Part shown: positions 19,326 through 27,217 of the stretch, in pieces
How the letters are laid out: every line of letters starts with the position of its first letter
How positions within the stretch are numbered: position 1 is the stretch's first letter
Origin: Clostridium sp. LS
Lineage (GTDB): Bacteria > Bacillota > Clostridia > Clostridiales > Clostridiaceae
DNA length: 64,000 bases
Reading direction: 5' to 3'
Assembly (NCBI RefSeq): GCF_002760435.1
Contig: NZ_AUUU01000020.1
Coordinates: 62,001-126,000, forward strand
Position numbers and translations under genes: made by a program
Notes under the pieces: generated by a model
Databases searched by the model: none
Told to the model about the DNA's origin: nothing
What the model saw: only the letters and a program-made list of their open reading frames with translations

Positions 19326-20387
19326 ATGGATAATATAAATGAATTCATACAAATGTCAAAATATGCAGGGATGAGAGAAGACTTAGTTCAAGCAGGTGGA
19401 GGAAATTCATCTGTAAAAATAGACAAGAACAAGATGCTTATAAAAGCATCAGGGTTTCAATTAGCAGATATTACGGAAGAAACTGGATATTCAACAATAG
19501 ATCATACTGTAATTGTGAATTTTTTTAATAATACTCCTTTAAATGAAGTAACCCAAAAGTATGAAAAGCAGTTACTTAATGATTCTTTAATAGAAGGTTC
19601 AAGACCATCAATTGAAACATTTTTGCATTCAATAACAGATATATTTACATTGCACACTCATCCTATGTTAGTTAATGTTCTTACATCAAGAAGGGATGGA
19701 ATGAAGGTTTTAAAAGAGTTATTTCCAAAGGCTTTAATTGTAGATTATGCTACACCAGGAATCAAGCTGGCTAAGGAATATTTCAAAACATATAAAGAAA
19801 ATTGTATTGAATCACAAAATATATTTGATGTTATTTTTCTTAAAAATCATGGATTAATTGTAAGTGGTAAAAATGCAGAAGAGGTAATAAACAAAACCGA
19901 AAATGTTCTCTTGAAAATCGGGGAATATTTATCTGTTGATATGAATAAGTATCGTAATGCTACATTAATTTATAACGCATTAAAAGAAAATCTAAATGAC
20001 AATAATAATATAATGTATTTAAGTAATGATTGCAATATACAAAATTGTTTAAATATTTTTAAGGATAGAATGTGGGAACATTGGTTTTGTCCAGATTGTC
20101 TGGTGTATTGTGGAAAAAGGCCGCTTGTACTGAAGAAAGATTTTGATATAGAAGATATTAAAAATCATATTGGTAGCTATGGTAAGCCTGTAGTAATTTA
20201 TTATGAAAGTAATATTTATATTTATGCGGCAAGTGTTAAGAAAGCAAAAGAAATAGAGAGTGTTCTTAGCTTTAGTGCGCAAGTTGCATATTTAAATAAG
20301 GAGTTTGAAATGGATTTATTATGTGAAGAGGAACAGAACTTTTTGCTTAATTGGGAATCAGAAAAATATAGACAAAATTTAAAATAG
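19326..20387 (+). CDS. Class II aldolase/adducin-family protein
   Basis: Zinc-dependent class II aldolase/adducin fold, 353 residues from ATG 19326, which has TAGGAGTG 6 nt upstream; a GTG nine bases earlier overlaps that site. GGGNSSVK is present near residue 24. The catalytic acid lies in SRPSIET (Glu97). Metal ligands are seen in HTHP (His110, His112) and NHGLIV. Members of the family cleave or form phosphorylated ketoses such as fuculose- or rhamnulose-1-phosphate, or act as epimerases/decarboxylases. The protein is longer than the usual 200-270-residue aldolases, with an added C-terminal region after about residue 215 whose role is unknown. Placed between a GT-C-like protein and two nucleotidyltransferases, it probably makes or trims the carbon skeleton of an unusual glycan precursor. 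Substrate not assignable. Confidence 0.85.
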   Translation: MDNINEFIQMSKYAGMREDLVQAGGGNSSVKIDKNKMLIKASGFQLADITEETGYSTIDHTVIVNFFNNTPLNEVTQKYEKQLLNDSLIEGSRPSIETFLHSITDIFTLHTHPMLVNVLTSRRDGMKVLKELFPKALIVDYATPGIKLAKEYFKTYKENCIESQNIFDVIFLKNHGLIVSGKNAEEVINKTENVLLKIGEYLSVDMNKYRNATLIYNALKENLNDNNNIMYLSNDCNIQNCLNIFKDRMWEHWFCPDCLVYCGKRPLVLKKDFDIEDIKNHIGSYGKPVVIYYESNIYIYAASVKKAKEIESVLSFSAQVAYLNKEFEMDLLCEEEQNFLLNWESEKYRQNLK

Positions 20388-20399
20388 AAGGGGATAGCT

Positions 20400-21179
20400 A
20401 TGAAAATTATAATACCTATGACAGGTTACGGTTCAAGATTTGTCGCTGCAGGATACAAGGATTTAAAACCATTTATTAAGGTGCAAGGTAAACCTATAAT
20501 ACAATGGATTATAGAAGGTATGTATCCAGGTGAGAAAGATATTTTATTTGTATGTCGTAAGGAACATTTAGATAATGATAAAACAATGAAAGATAGACTT
20601 TTAAATATAGCACCAACTGCTGAAATCTTTGAGATTTCTGATTGGGTTAAGAAAGGTCCAGTGTTTGATGTTTTACGTGCTAGTGAAAAAATAGATGATA
20701 GTGAACCATGTATCATTAATTATTGTGATTTCTACATGGTATGGGATTGGAATAAATTTAAAGAGGATGTTATAAATAGAAACTGTGATGGTTGTGTGCC
20801 TTGTTATACAGGATTTCATCCTAATTTATTACCAGAAAAAAATTATTATGCATCTTGTTTAACTGATGGAAATGATGATTTAATTGAAATTAAAGAAAAA
20901 TATTCTTTTGAGAAAGATAAGACAAAAGCAAAACATTCACCAGGCACATATTTCTTTAAAACTGGGAAAATACTTAAAAAATATTGCAAGGAATTAGTAG
21001 AAAGTGATCAAGATATTAATGGTGAGTACTATGCAAGTTTACCATATAACTTTATGGTTAAGGATGGGCTTAAAGTATGGATTCCTACTATTGTGGACAA
21101 GTTCTGCCAATGGGGAACACCAGAAGATATGAAAGAATATTTATTTTGGACTGAAGTAGCAAGGGAGATGAAAAAATAA
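20400..21179 (+). CDS. Sugar/polyol-phosphate nucleotidyltransferase (first of pair)
   Basis: 259-residue NTP_transferase-fold protein. The opening IIIPMTGYGSRFVAAGYKD corresponds to the GxGxRF NTP-binding loop, with KPFIKVQGKPIIQWII carrying the Lys. A metal-binding acid is likely in NYCDFYMVWDW, and WGTPEDMKEY closes the fold. Such compact enzymes in capsule loci activate sugar-, polyol- or choline-type phosphates with CTP or another NTP. The stop codon overlaps the ATG of the next gene by one base. The neighbour has the same fold but is clearly different in sequence, so this is not a recent duplication. Substrate unknown. Confidence 0.82.
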   Translation: MKIIIPMTGYGSRFVAAGYKDLKPFIKVQGKPIIQWIIEGMYPGEKDILFVCRKEHLDNDKTMKDRLLNIAPTAEIFEISDWVKKGPVFDVLRASEKIDDSEPCIINYCDFYMVWDWNKFKEDVINRNCDGCVPCYTGFHPNLLPEKNYYASCLTDGNDDLIEIKEKYSFEKDKTKAKHSPGTYFFKTGKILKKYCKELVESDQDINGEYYASLPYNFMVKDGLKVWIPTIVDKFCQWGTPEDMKEYLFWTEVAREMKK

Positions 21180-21985
21180 TGAATATTATTATACCAATGG
21201 CTGGTGCAGGACAAAGATTTGCTGATGAAGGATATAAAATACATAAGCCAGCTATTCCAACAATTGATAGAAGAACAGGCAAAGAATTACCTATGGTTGT
21301 ATGTGCAACAATGGATTTACCTAATGTGTTGGAGGAAGGTCTTAATGTAACATACATAGATAGAACTTTTCATAAGACAGATGGTGTTGAGAAGGAAATA
21401 TTAAAGCATTATCCAAAGGCAAGTTTTATTACAGTAGAAAATTTAACAGAAGGTCAAGCATGTACATGTATGCTTGCTAGGGATATTATAAATAATGATG
21501 AATCGTTGCTCATTGCTGGCTGTGATAATGGAATGGTTATGGATAATGATAAATTTAATCAGTTATCAAAAGAATGTGATGTTATTGTATTTACATATAG
21601 AAATAATGAAGCAGTTTTAGAAAAACCTAATGCTTATGGCTGGGTTAAGGTTGATGAAAATAATAAAATAACAGGATTGTCTATTAAAAAGGCAATTTCA
21701 GATACGCCTATGAATGACCATGCTATTGTTGCTACATTTTGGTTTAAGAAGGGAAGTATGTTTGTAGAAGCAACGAAAAAGATGATTGATGACAATGATA
21801 GAGTTAATAATGAGTTTTATGTTGATCAAACTATCAAGCATATTTTAGATTTAGGATATGATGCAAGAGTATTTGAGATTGATAGGTATATTGGTTGGGG
21901 TACCCCAAAGGATTATGAAGAGTATACTTCAACTATAAAGTATTGGATGGATTTTTTAAACGGAAATAGCTTTTTAGGAGAATAA
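21179..21985 (+). CDS. Nucleotidyltransferase (second of pair)
   Basis: 268-residue paralogous nucleotidyltransferase. IIIPMAGAGQRFADEGYKIH forms the phosphate-binding loop, with the conserved KPAIP after it. AGCDNGMVMDND supplies the metal ligand region, and YGWVKVDENNKITG and WGTPKDYEEY follow the fold's usual order. Compared with its upstream partner it has an insert after the Lys motif (about residues 27-36, RRTGKE). Two dissimilar transferases side by side suggest two activated precursors, or one catalytic and one regulatory copy. It is translationally coupled to the preceding gene and only 2 bp from the next. Confidence 0.82.
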   Translation: MNIIIPMAGAGQRFADEGYKIHKPAIPTIDRRTGKELPMVVCATMDLPNVLEEGLNVTYIDRTFHKTDGVEKEILKHYPKASFITVENLTEGQACTCMLARDIINNDESLLIAGCDNGMVMDNDKFNQLSKECDVIVFTYRNNEAVLEKPNAYGWVKVDENNKITGLSIKKAISDTPMNDHAIVATFWFKKGSMFVEATKKMIDDNDRVNNEFYVDQTIKHILDLGYDARVFEIDRYIGWGTPKDYEEYTSTIKYWMDFLNGNSFLGE

Positions 21986-21987
21986 TT

Positions 21988-24087
21988 ATGACTATAAAAA
22001 GTAATAGATTAAAAATAGAATTACATAATTTTCATATATTTATTATTTCAGTTACTATTCTTAAAATTATACTAATGGGGCTATTTTCATCTGATTATCA
22101 AAATAAAATGTTCATGCCATTTGTAGATAATTTTATTAGTAGTATTTTAGATGGAAACTATGTAAATACTTATGAATATTATTATGTAAATAGATTAGTA
22201 CCATCTTTTCCATATCCGCCATTTATGCTTCTGATTGAATCTATTGGAGGATTTGGAGTACATATGATATCATCTGCTCCATTAGTTTTAAAGAATATTA
22301 TATTTAAACTACCTAATCTATTTTTTGATTTTTTAGGGCTTTATTATCTCATGAAACTTTATCCACATAGAAGAAAATATATAGGAATTTTATATTTTGC
22401 ATCACCGATTATTATATATTCTATTTATATGCATGGACAATTGGATATCATACCTACAACATTGCTTACTATGGCAATTTATTATTTAGTTCAGAAAGGA
22501 AATACTAATGATAAATTGTTTGTGTTGTTTTTGGGATGTGCATTATTAACAAAATTTCATATTATTGCTGTTTTACCTGTAATATTCATTTATATTTATA
22601 AAAAAGATGGATTAAAGAAAGCTCTAAAACTATTGATGTTTACTATAGTATTTGTATCGATAGTTATAATACCATTTTTGAGTAATGGATTCATTCAAAG
22701 TGTATTGTTTAATAATGATCAAACAGTACTTACTAAGGTATTTATTACATTTGTAAACATAAAATTATATATACCTATTATTGCAGTTATGTTTATTTAT
22801 TTAAAAGAATTCAACATGACCAATATTAATAGGGAATTAATGATTACGTTCTGTGGAGTATTGTTTGCTGTATTTTTAGCATTTGTGCCTCCTATGCCAG
22901 CGTGGTATGTATGGATTGTACCATTTATAACCATTTTCTTTATAAGTGTTCATGAAAATAAATACAAAAGCTTAATTATTTATATGCTGCTAAATGGATT
23001 TTATTTAGTATATTTTATATTTTTCCATGAAACAGAAAATGTGGATCTTTATTTTCAAAACAATAATTTAACTTTTTTAAAGTTAAACAATGAAATTTTA
23101 GGAAATATTATGTTTACATTATTAACAGGAACTCTCATTTTTACTATATACATTATGTATAAGCTTGGAGTATCAAGTAATTCATTCTATAAACGTAGAA
23201 ATATCCCATTTACAATTGGAATTGCAGGTGATAGTGGAAGTGGTAAAAGTACTTTAATTGAGTTAGTAAAGAATTGTCTAGGAAATCAAAACTTATTATT
23301 TATTGAGGGGGATGGTGATCATAAATGGGAAAGAGGAGAAGAAATGTGGAAACATTATACTCATCTAAACCCAAAAGCTAATTATTTATATAGGCAGGCT
23401 TTAGATGTTCAAACATTGAGAAAAGGTGACTATGTAAAACGTGTAGATTATGATCATGATACCGGAAAATTCTCAAGTGCAAATAAAATACGTCCTAAAA
23501 AATTTATTTTATTATGTGGTTTACATTCTCTATATTTACCGCAAATGCGAAAGATATTGGACTTAAAAATTTATATGGATGCGGATGAATCGTTAAGGCG
23601 ATATTGGAAGATTCAACGAGATACTAAACATAGAGGATATACTAAAGAAAAGATTCTAGAGCAAATAGAGAGTAGAATGCCAGATGCATACAAGTATATT
23701 TATCCTCAAAAAGAATATGCAGATTTAATTATTGAATATTTTGATAAAGGGTTAGTAGATTGTTGCATTGATAATTACAATATAGTTATGAGTATAAAAT
23801 TAACATTGAGTGCTGCTGTTAATTTGGAACCAATAATAGGAGAACTTTCACAATATGGAGTAGATATAAAATATGATTATAGCGAAGATTTAAAAAAGCA
23901 AACTGTTATATTTGATGGAGCTTCGTTGGAAGGAAAAATTATTGAATTTAATGAGATTGCTGATAGAATTATTACTCAAATTGATGAAATTACAACTCAA
24001 AACTTGAATTGCAAAAATAATATTAGTGGAATTATACAATTAGTTCTATTAGTTATAATTAGCCATAAGATGCAAGGAGAATTATAA
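21988..24087 (+). CDS. GT-C-like membrane protein fused to a uridine-kinase-like domain
   Basis: 699 residues with two unrelated halves. Residues 15-395 hold about ten membrane segments. The first outer loop has FMPFVDNFISSILDG and FPYPPFMLLI, in the style of GT87/PIG-type transferases using polyprenyl-phosphate sugars. Residues 405-699 form a cytoplasmic P-loop kinase of the uridine kinase/phosphoribulokinase group. Its Walker A is GDSGSGKST at 414-422. FIEGDGDHKWER, VDYDHDTGKF and FILLCGLHSLYL match the substrate and lid regions of that group. The frame is continuous, with no internal stop or start that would split it. Kinase plus membrane transferase in one chain suggests that phosphorylation of the building block is coupled to its transfer, but this is inference. 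It sits between the nucleotidyltransferases and a HAD phosphatase. Confidence 0.8.
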   Translation: MTIKSNRLKIELHNFHIFIISVTILKIILMGLFSSDYQNKMFMPFVDNFISSILDGNYVNTYEYYYVNRLVPSFPYPPFMLLIESIGGFGVHMISSAPLVLKNIIFKLPNLFFDFLGLYYLMKLYPHRRKYIGILYFASPIIIYSIYMHGQLDIIPTTLLTMAIYYLVQKGNTNDKLFVLFLGCALLTKFHIIAVLPVIFIYIYKKDGLKKALKLLMFTIVFVSIVIIPFLSNGFIQSVLFNNDQTVLTKVFITFVNIKLYIPIIAVMFIYLKEFNMTNINRELMITFCGVLFAVFLAFVPPMPAWYVWIVPFITIFFISVHENKYKSLIIYMLLNGFYLVYFIFFHETENVDLYFQNNNLTFLKLNNEILGNIMFTLLTGTLIFTIYIMYKLGVSSNSFYKRRNIPFTIGIAGDSGSGKSTLIELVKNCLGNQNLLFIEGDGDHKWERGEEMWKHYTHLNPKANYLYRQALDVQTLRKGDYVKRVDYDHDTGKFSSANKIRPKKFILLCGLHSLYLPQMRKILDLKIYMDADESLRRYWKIQRDTKHRGYTKEKILEQIESRMPDAYKYIYPQKEYADLIIEYFDKGLVDCCIDNYNIVMSIKLTLSAAVNLEPIIGELSQYGVDIKYDYSEDLKKQTVIFDGASLEGKIIEFNEIADRIITQIDEITTQNLNCKNNISGIIQLVLLVIISHKMQGEL

Positions 24088-24812
24088 TGATTAAGGGTGC
24101 TATTTTTGATTTAGATGATACACTTTATAATTACAAAGATATAAATGAGATTGCTATAAATAAAGTATGTGAATATATATGCAAGCAGCTGAATATTGAT
24201 AAAAATACTTTTTATACAGCCTTTGAACTTGGTAGGGAAAATACAAAAAAATTTATGACATACGACTGTGCAGCTAAACATAATAGAATAATATATTTTC
24301 AAAAAACACTCGAATCTTTAGGTGTAAATCCAATAGCTTATGCGCTTGAGATGTATGATATATATTGGAATACTATGCTCGAAACAATGGAACTTAATTG
24401 TGGAGTTATAGAGCTATTTGAATATTTAAAAAGAAACAAAATAAAGATAGCCGTATGTACAGATTTAACTACACATATTCAACATAGAAAGCTGAGAAAG
24501 CTTGGAATTGATAAATATATTGATTGCATAGTAACTAGTGAAGAAGCAGGATTTGAAAAACCTAATCCTATAATGTTCAAATTATGTCTTGATAAGTTAG
24601 GGTTACAGCCTCAGGAAACTTTTTATGTAGGTGATAGTTTTAAAAAGGATATAATCGGTGCATATAATATGGGAAGTGCGCCTATTTGGTTTGCTGAAAA
24701 GGAAAATTATATTATTAATAAAGATATTGAGTTTGAACATATTAAGAGCATAACTGAAGTAATTAATATAGTTGAAAAACAATTAAGGGGGATATATGAA
24801 GAACCAATTTAA
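24087..24812 (+). CDS. HAD-superfamily phosphatase
   Basis: 241-residue haloacid-dehalogenase-like hydrolase with all four motifs: DLDDT (nucleophile Asp8, acid Asp10), the Thr in CTDLT, the Lys in EKPNP, and VGDSFKKD. The helical cap between motifs I and II is of the C1 type found in small-metabolite phosphatases. It overlaps its upstream neighbour by one base and the GtrA gene by 17 bp, so it is fully embedded in the operon. It could dephosphorylate the aldolase product or the kinase product. The substrate is unknown. Confidence 0.85.
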   Translation: MIKGAIFDLDDTLYNYKDINEIAINKVCEYICKQLNIDKNTFYTAFELGRENTKKFMTYDCAAKHNRIIYFQKTLESLGVNPIAYALEMYDIYWNTMLETMELNCGVIELFEYLKRNKIKIAVCTDLTTHIQHRKLRKLGIDKYIDCIVTSEEAGFEKPNPIMFKLCLDKLGLQPQETFYVGDSFKKDIIGAYNMGSAPIWFAEKENYIINKDIEFEHIKSITEVINIVEKQLRGIYEEPI

Positions 24813-25176
24813 AGTAAAGGAATTACTTCGTTTTTTAGTTGGTGGTGGAAGTGCAGTTTTAGTAGATTATATCGTATATAGAGTTTTACTTTCTTTTGGA
24901 ATAGATACAGCAGTATCTAAGGCCGTATCATTTATATGTGGATCCATAGTAGGATTTATAATTAATAAATTGTGGACATTTGAAAGTAAGAATTTTTCAA
25001 AATCTGAGATTTTTAGATATATAATTTTATATACAATTACTGCTGGTATTAATGCATGGATAAATAATATAGTATTATATTTGTTTTCTATTCAAGTATT
25101 TGCATTCTTATGTGCGACTGGAGTTAGCACAGTCTTAAACTTTTTAGGTCAAAAATTTTTTGTGTTTAAAAAATAA
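24796..25176 (+). CDS. GtrA-family membrane protein
   Basis: 126 residues with four predicted transmembrane helices, beginning with the typical ELLRFLVGGGSAVLVDYIVY. Members of the GtrA family help move polyprenyl-phosphate-linked sugars across the membrane, or act alongside a GT2 enzyme that makes them. Here the GT2 gene follows after 12 bp, the classic gtrA-gtrB arrangement. This supplies the lipid-phosphate donor expected by the GT-C-like proteins at 17648 and 21988. The ribosome binding site (AAGGGGG) lies inside the HAD gene. Confidence 0.88.
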   Translation: MKNQFKVKELLRFLVGGGSAVLVDYIVYRVLLSFGIDTAVSKAVSFICGSIVGFIINKLWTFESKNFSKSEIFRYIILYTITAGINAWINNIVLYLFSIQVFAFLCATGVSTVLNFLGQKFFVFKK

Positions 25177-25188
25177 GGGGGGGTAAAA

Positions 25189-25893
25189 ATGAAACTTTCA
25201 ATTGTAATTCCTTGCTATAATGAGGAAAAGAATATTCCTCTTATCCTTAATAGATTTGATGAAATTATAGCAAGAGATGATATTGAAGTGATTTTAGTTA
25301 ACAATGGTTCTAAAGACCAATCACAACAGGTTTTAGATGAATTATTACCACAATATAATTTTGCCAGAACTATTTTAGTACCTGTTAATAAAGGTTATGG
25401 ATACGGAATTTTGCAAGGGTTAAAGGCTTGCAATGGAGAGTATATTGGATGGACACATGCAGATATGCAAACAGATCCTAAAGATGTTATTAAAGCATTA
25501 AATATAATTGAAGAATCAAAAGAAAATAAAAATGTTTTTATTAAAGGAAATAGAAAAAATAGACCTTTATTTGATCAGTTTTTTACTAGCGGGATGAGTT
25601 TATTTGAGACTGTGTATTTAGGAAAGAAGCTTTATGATATCAATGCACAACCTAACATATTTTCTAAAACATTTTTCGAAACTTGGGACAATCCTCCGAG
25701 TGATTTTTCTTTGGATCTGTATGCTTTGTATTTAGCACAAGCACAAAAGTTGAAATTAATTCGTTTTGATGTACTTTTTCCAGAAAGAATACATGGAGCA
25801 TCTAGTTGGAATACTGGATTAAGTTCAAAATGGAAATTTATAAAGAGAACTATTGACTTTAGTATAAAATTAAAAAAAGGAGGAATTAAATAA
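25189..25893 (+). CDS. GT2-family polyprenyl-phosphate glycosyltransferase
   Basis: 234-residue GT-A enzyme of the dolichol-phosphate-mannose-synthase type. KLSIVIPCYNEEKNIPLIL opens it and a VNNGSKD segment binds the nucleotide. The DxD motif is in THADMQTD, and NKGYGYGILQGLKA is also characteristic. It lacks the C-terminal membrane helices of GtrB, so it would rely on GtrA or another partner at the membrane. It overlaps the next gene by one base. Likely reaction: sugar from an NDP-sugar to undecaprenyl phosphate. The sugar is not known. Confidence 0.87.
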   Translation: MKLSIVIPCYNEEKNIPLILNRFDEIIARDDIEVILVNNGSKDQSQQVLDELLPQYNFARTILVPVNKGYGYGILQGLKACNGEYIGWTHADMQTDPKDVIKALNIIEESKENKNVFIKGNRKNRPLFDQFFTSGMSLFETVYLGKKLYDINAQPNIFSKTFFETWDNPPSDFSLDLYALYLAQAQKLKLIRFDVLFPERIHGASSWNTGLSSKWKFIKRTIDFSIKLKKGGIK

Positions 25894-26495
25894 TGGAGTT
25901 TATTAGTCATAGAGTAAACAAAAAAGAAGAATTAATCAATTTACCCACTAAATATGGTGTAGAAATTGATTTAAGAGATGATTTAACTGGAAGAATATAT
26001 ATGGAACATGATCCTTTTAAGGACGGAGAAAACTTTGAAGAGTATTTAAAATCATATAAACACGGAAAAATGATTTTAAATGTAAAAAGTGAGAGAATTG
26101 AACATGAGATTTTAGAATTATTAAGAAAATATAATATAAAAGATTATTTTTTCTTAGATTCTACTTTTCCAATGATAAAACTTTTATCTGAAAATGGAGA
26201 AAGAAATATTGCAATTCGTTATTCAGAATTTGAAGGCATGGATACTGTAAGAGTTATGGCTGGCAAAGTAGATTGGATTTGGGTAGATTGTTTTACTAAA
26301 TTGCCTATTAATAATACAATTTATAATGAAATGAAACAGTTAGGATATAAACTTTGCTTGGTTTCACCTGAATTGCAAGGGCAACCAGAAAAAATAAATG
26401 ATTATGCTGAGCAGATAAAAGAGAGTAATATAGAATTTGATGCTATTTGCACGAAGGCATATAACATAGAATTGTGGAAAAAACTATTATTTTAA
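25893..26495 (+). CDS. Short GDPD-like phosphodiesterase family protein
   Basis: 200-residue protein that looks like a compact glycerophosphodiester phosphodiesterase/PI-PLC-like TIM barrel. The active-site pattern can be followed: SHR (His6, Arg7), VEIDLR (Glu24, Asp26) and EHDP (His39, Asp40). LNVKS and a late DAICTK follow, where canonical enzymes have LEIK and GIITD. It is about 50 residues shorter than typical GDPDs. It is the last gene of the 17648 operon, translationally coupled to the GT2. This placement suggests action on a phosphodiester in the glycan or its precursor, rather than on phospholipid scavenging. Loss of catalysis cannot be excluded. Confidence 0.65.
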   Translation: MEFISHRVNKKEELINLPTKYGVEIDLRDDLTGRIYMEHDPFKDGENFEEYLKSYKHGKMILNVKSERIEHEILELLRKYNIKDYFFLDSTFPMIKLLSENGERNIAIRYSEFEGMDTVRVMAGKVDWIWVDCFTKLPINNTIYNEMKQLGYKLCLVSPELQGQPEKINDYAEQIKESNIEFDAICTKAYNIELWKKLLF

Positions 26496-26580
26496 TAATA
26501 AACAATTTATATTATGATAATAATTATTATTTTTGTAACAGGCAGTTTAAATTAATAAGATAATGCGGTTATACTACAAT

Positions 26581-26742
26581 AATATTATCGGATTATATAG
26601 ATTCGAGAATAAATATATAGGCAGAACTATATACCTTTCAGAAATTCAATATATAAATAATTGGAGATATTACAAAGTTTATTTTAAATTACAAGTTATG
26701 AAGATTATAACACTGAGTTTGAAGAATATGGAAGTTGTTTAA
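26581..26742 (+). pseudogene. Possible remnant of a GIY-YIG nuclease gene
   Basis: This frame reads GLYRFENK..YIGRTIYLS, which resembles the N-terminus of GIY-YIG endonucleases. It has no start codon or ribosome binding site and stops after about 50 codons. A second frame just downstream continues with plausible family-like residues (YEDYNTEFEEYG). The match is short and made by eye, so this may be chance. Confidence 0.25.
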
Positions 26743-26910
26743 ATAAGAAGTTTTATGGGATTATGAGCATTATGTACAATTATATTATGGTATATTATAG
26801 ATTTTTCCGTATTTATAGATAGTATTAGGTAAATCAATAAAAAATAGCTTTGAATTTTTTGTGCTGAGTAAATCAGAAACTTTTAAGTGGATAATTATTG
26901 CATAAAATAT

Positions 26911-26947
26911 AACAACCTTCAATTGTAATATGGGAGGTTGTTTTTTT
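26911..26947 (+). terminator. Intrinsic terminator downstream of the second glycan operon
   Basis: Stem AACAACCT (26911-26918) pairs with AGGTTGTT (26935-26942), followed by a run of T. It lies about 415 bp after the last gene of the operon. The intervening DNA holds only the doubtful nuclease relic. Confidence 0.75.
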
Positions 26948-27093
26948 ATCTAAAATTGTTATCAGCAAAATTGTAATTAAAAGTGGTATATTTCTCGATG
27001 TATAAACTAAATTTCACATAAATTTCACATAATTATTTTATAATATAAGCTAAATTGTAATTTGATTGGAAACAAGTGTATATAAGTCTATCT

Positions 27094-27102
27094 TGCTATA
27101 AT
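27094..27102 (+). promoter_or_regulatory. Extended -10 promoter for the sulfotransferase gene
   Basis: TGC followed directly by TATAAT (27097-27102), an extended -10. No good -35 is seen at 17 bp. It predicts a leader of about 110 nt before ATG 27218. Confidence 0.5.
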
Positions 27103-27217
27103 TTATTTTATAATATAACTTAAACGGCGAGACTTTGTATATTTATTATTATTTAAATTAATGAATAAATCAATTTTTCTATAGGTGAAATAAGATTATA
27201 GAGCAGAGGAGTTTTTT

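Noticed and set aside
26581-26742. GIY-YIG nuclease as a functional gene
   Set aside because: No start codon or ribosome binding site, and the frame ends before the catalytic Arg/Glu region. It is kept only as a low-confidence relic.
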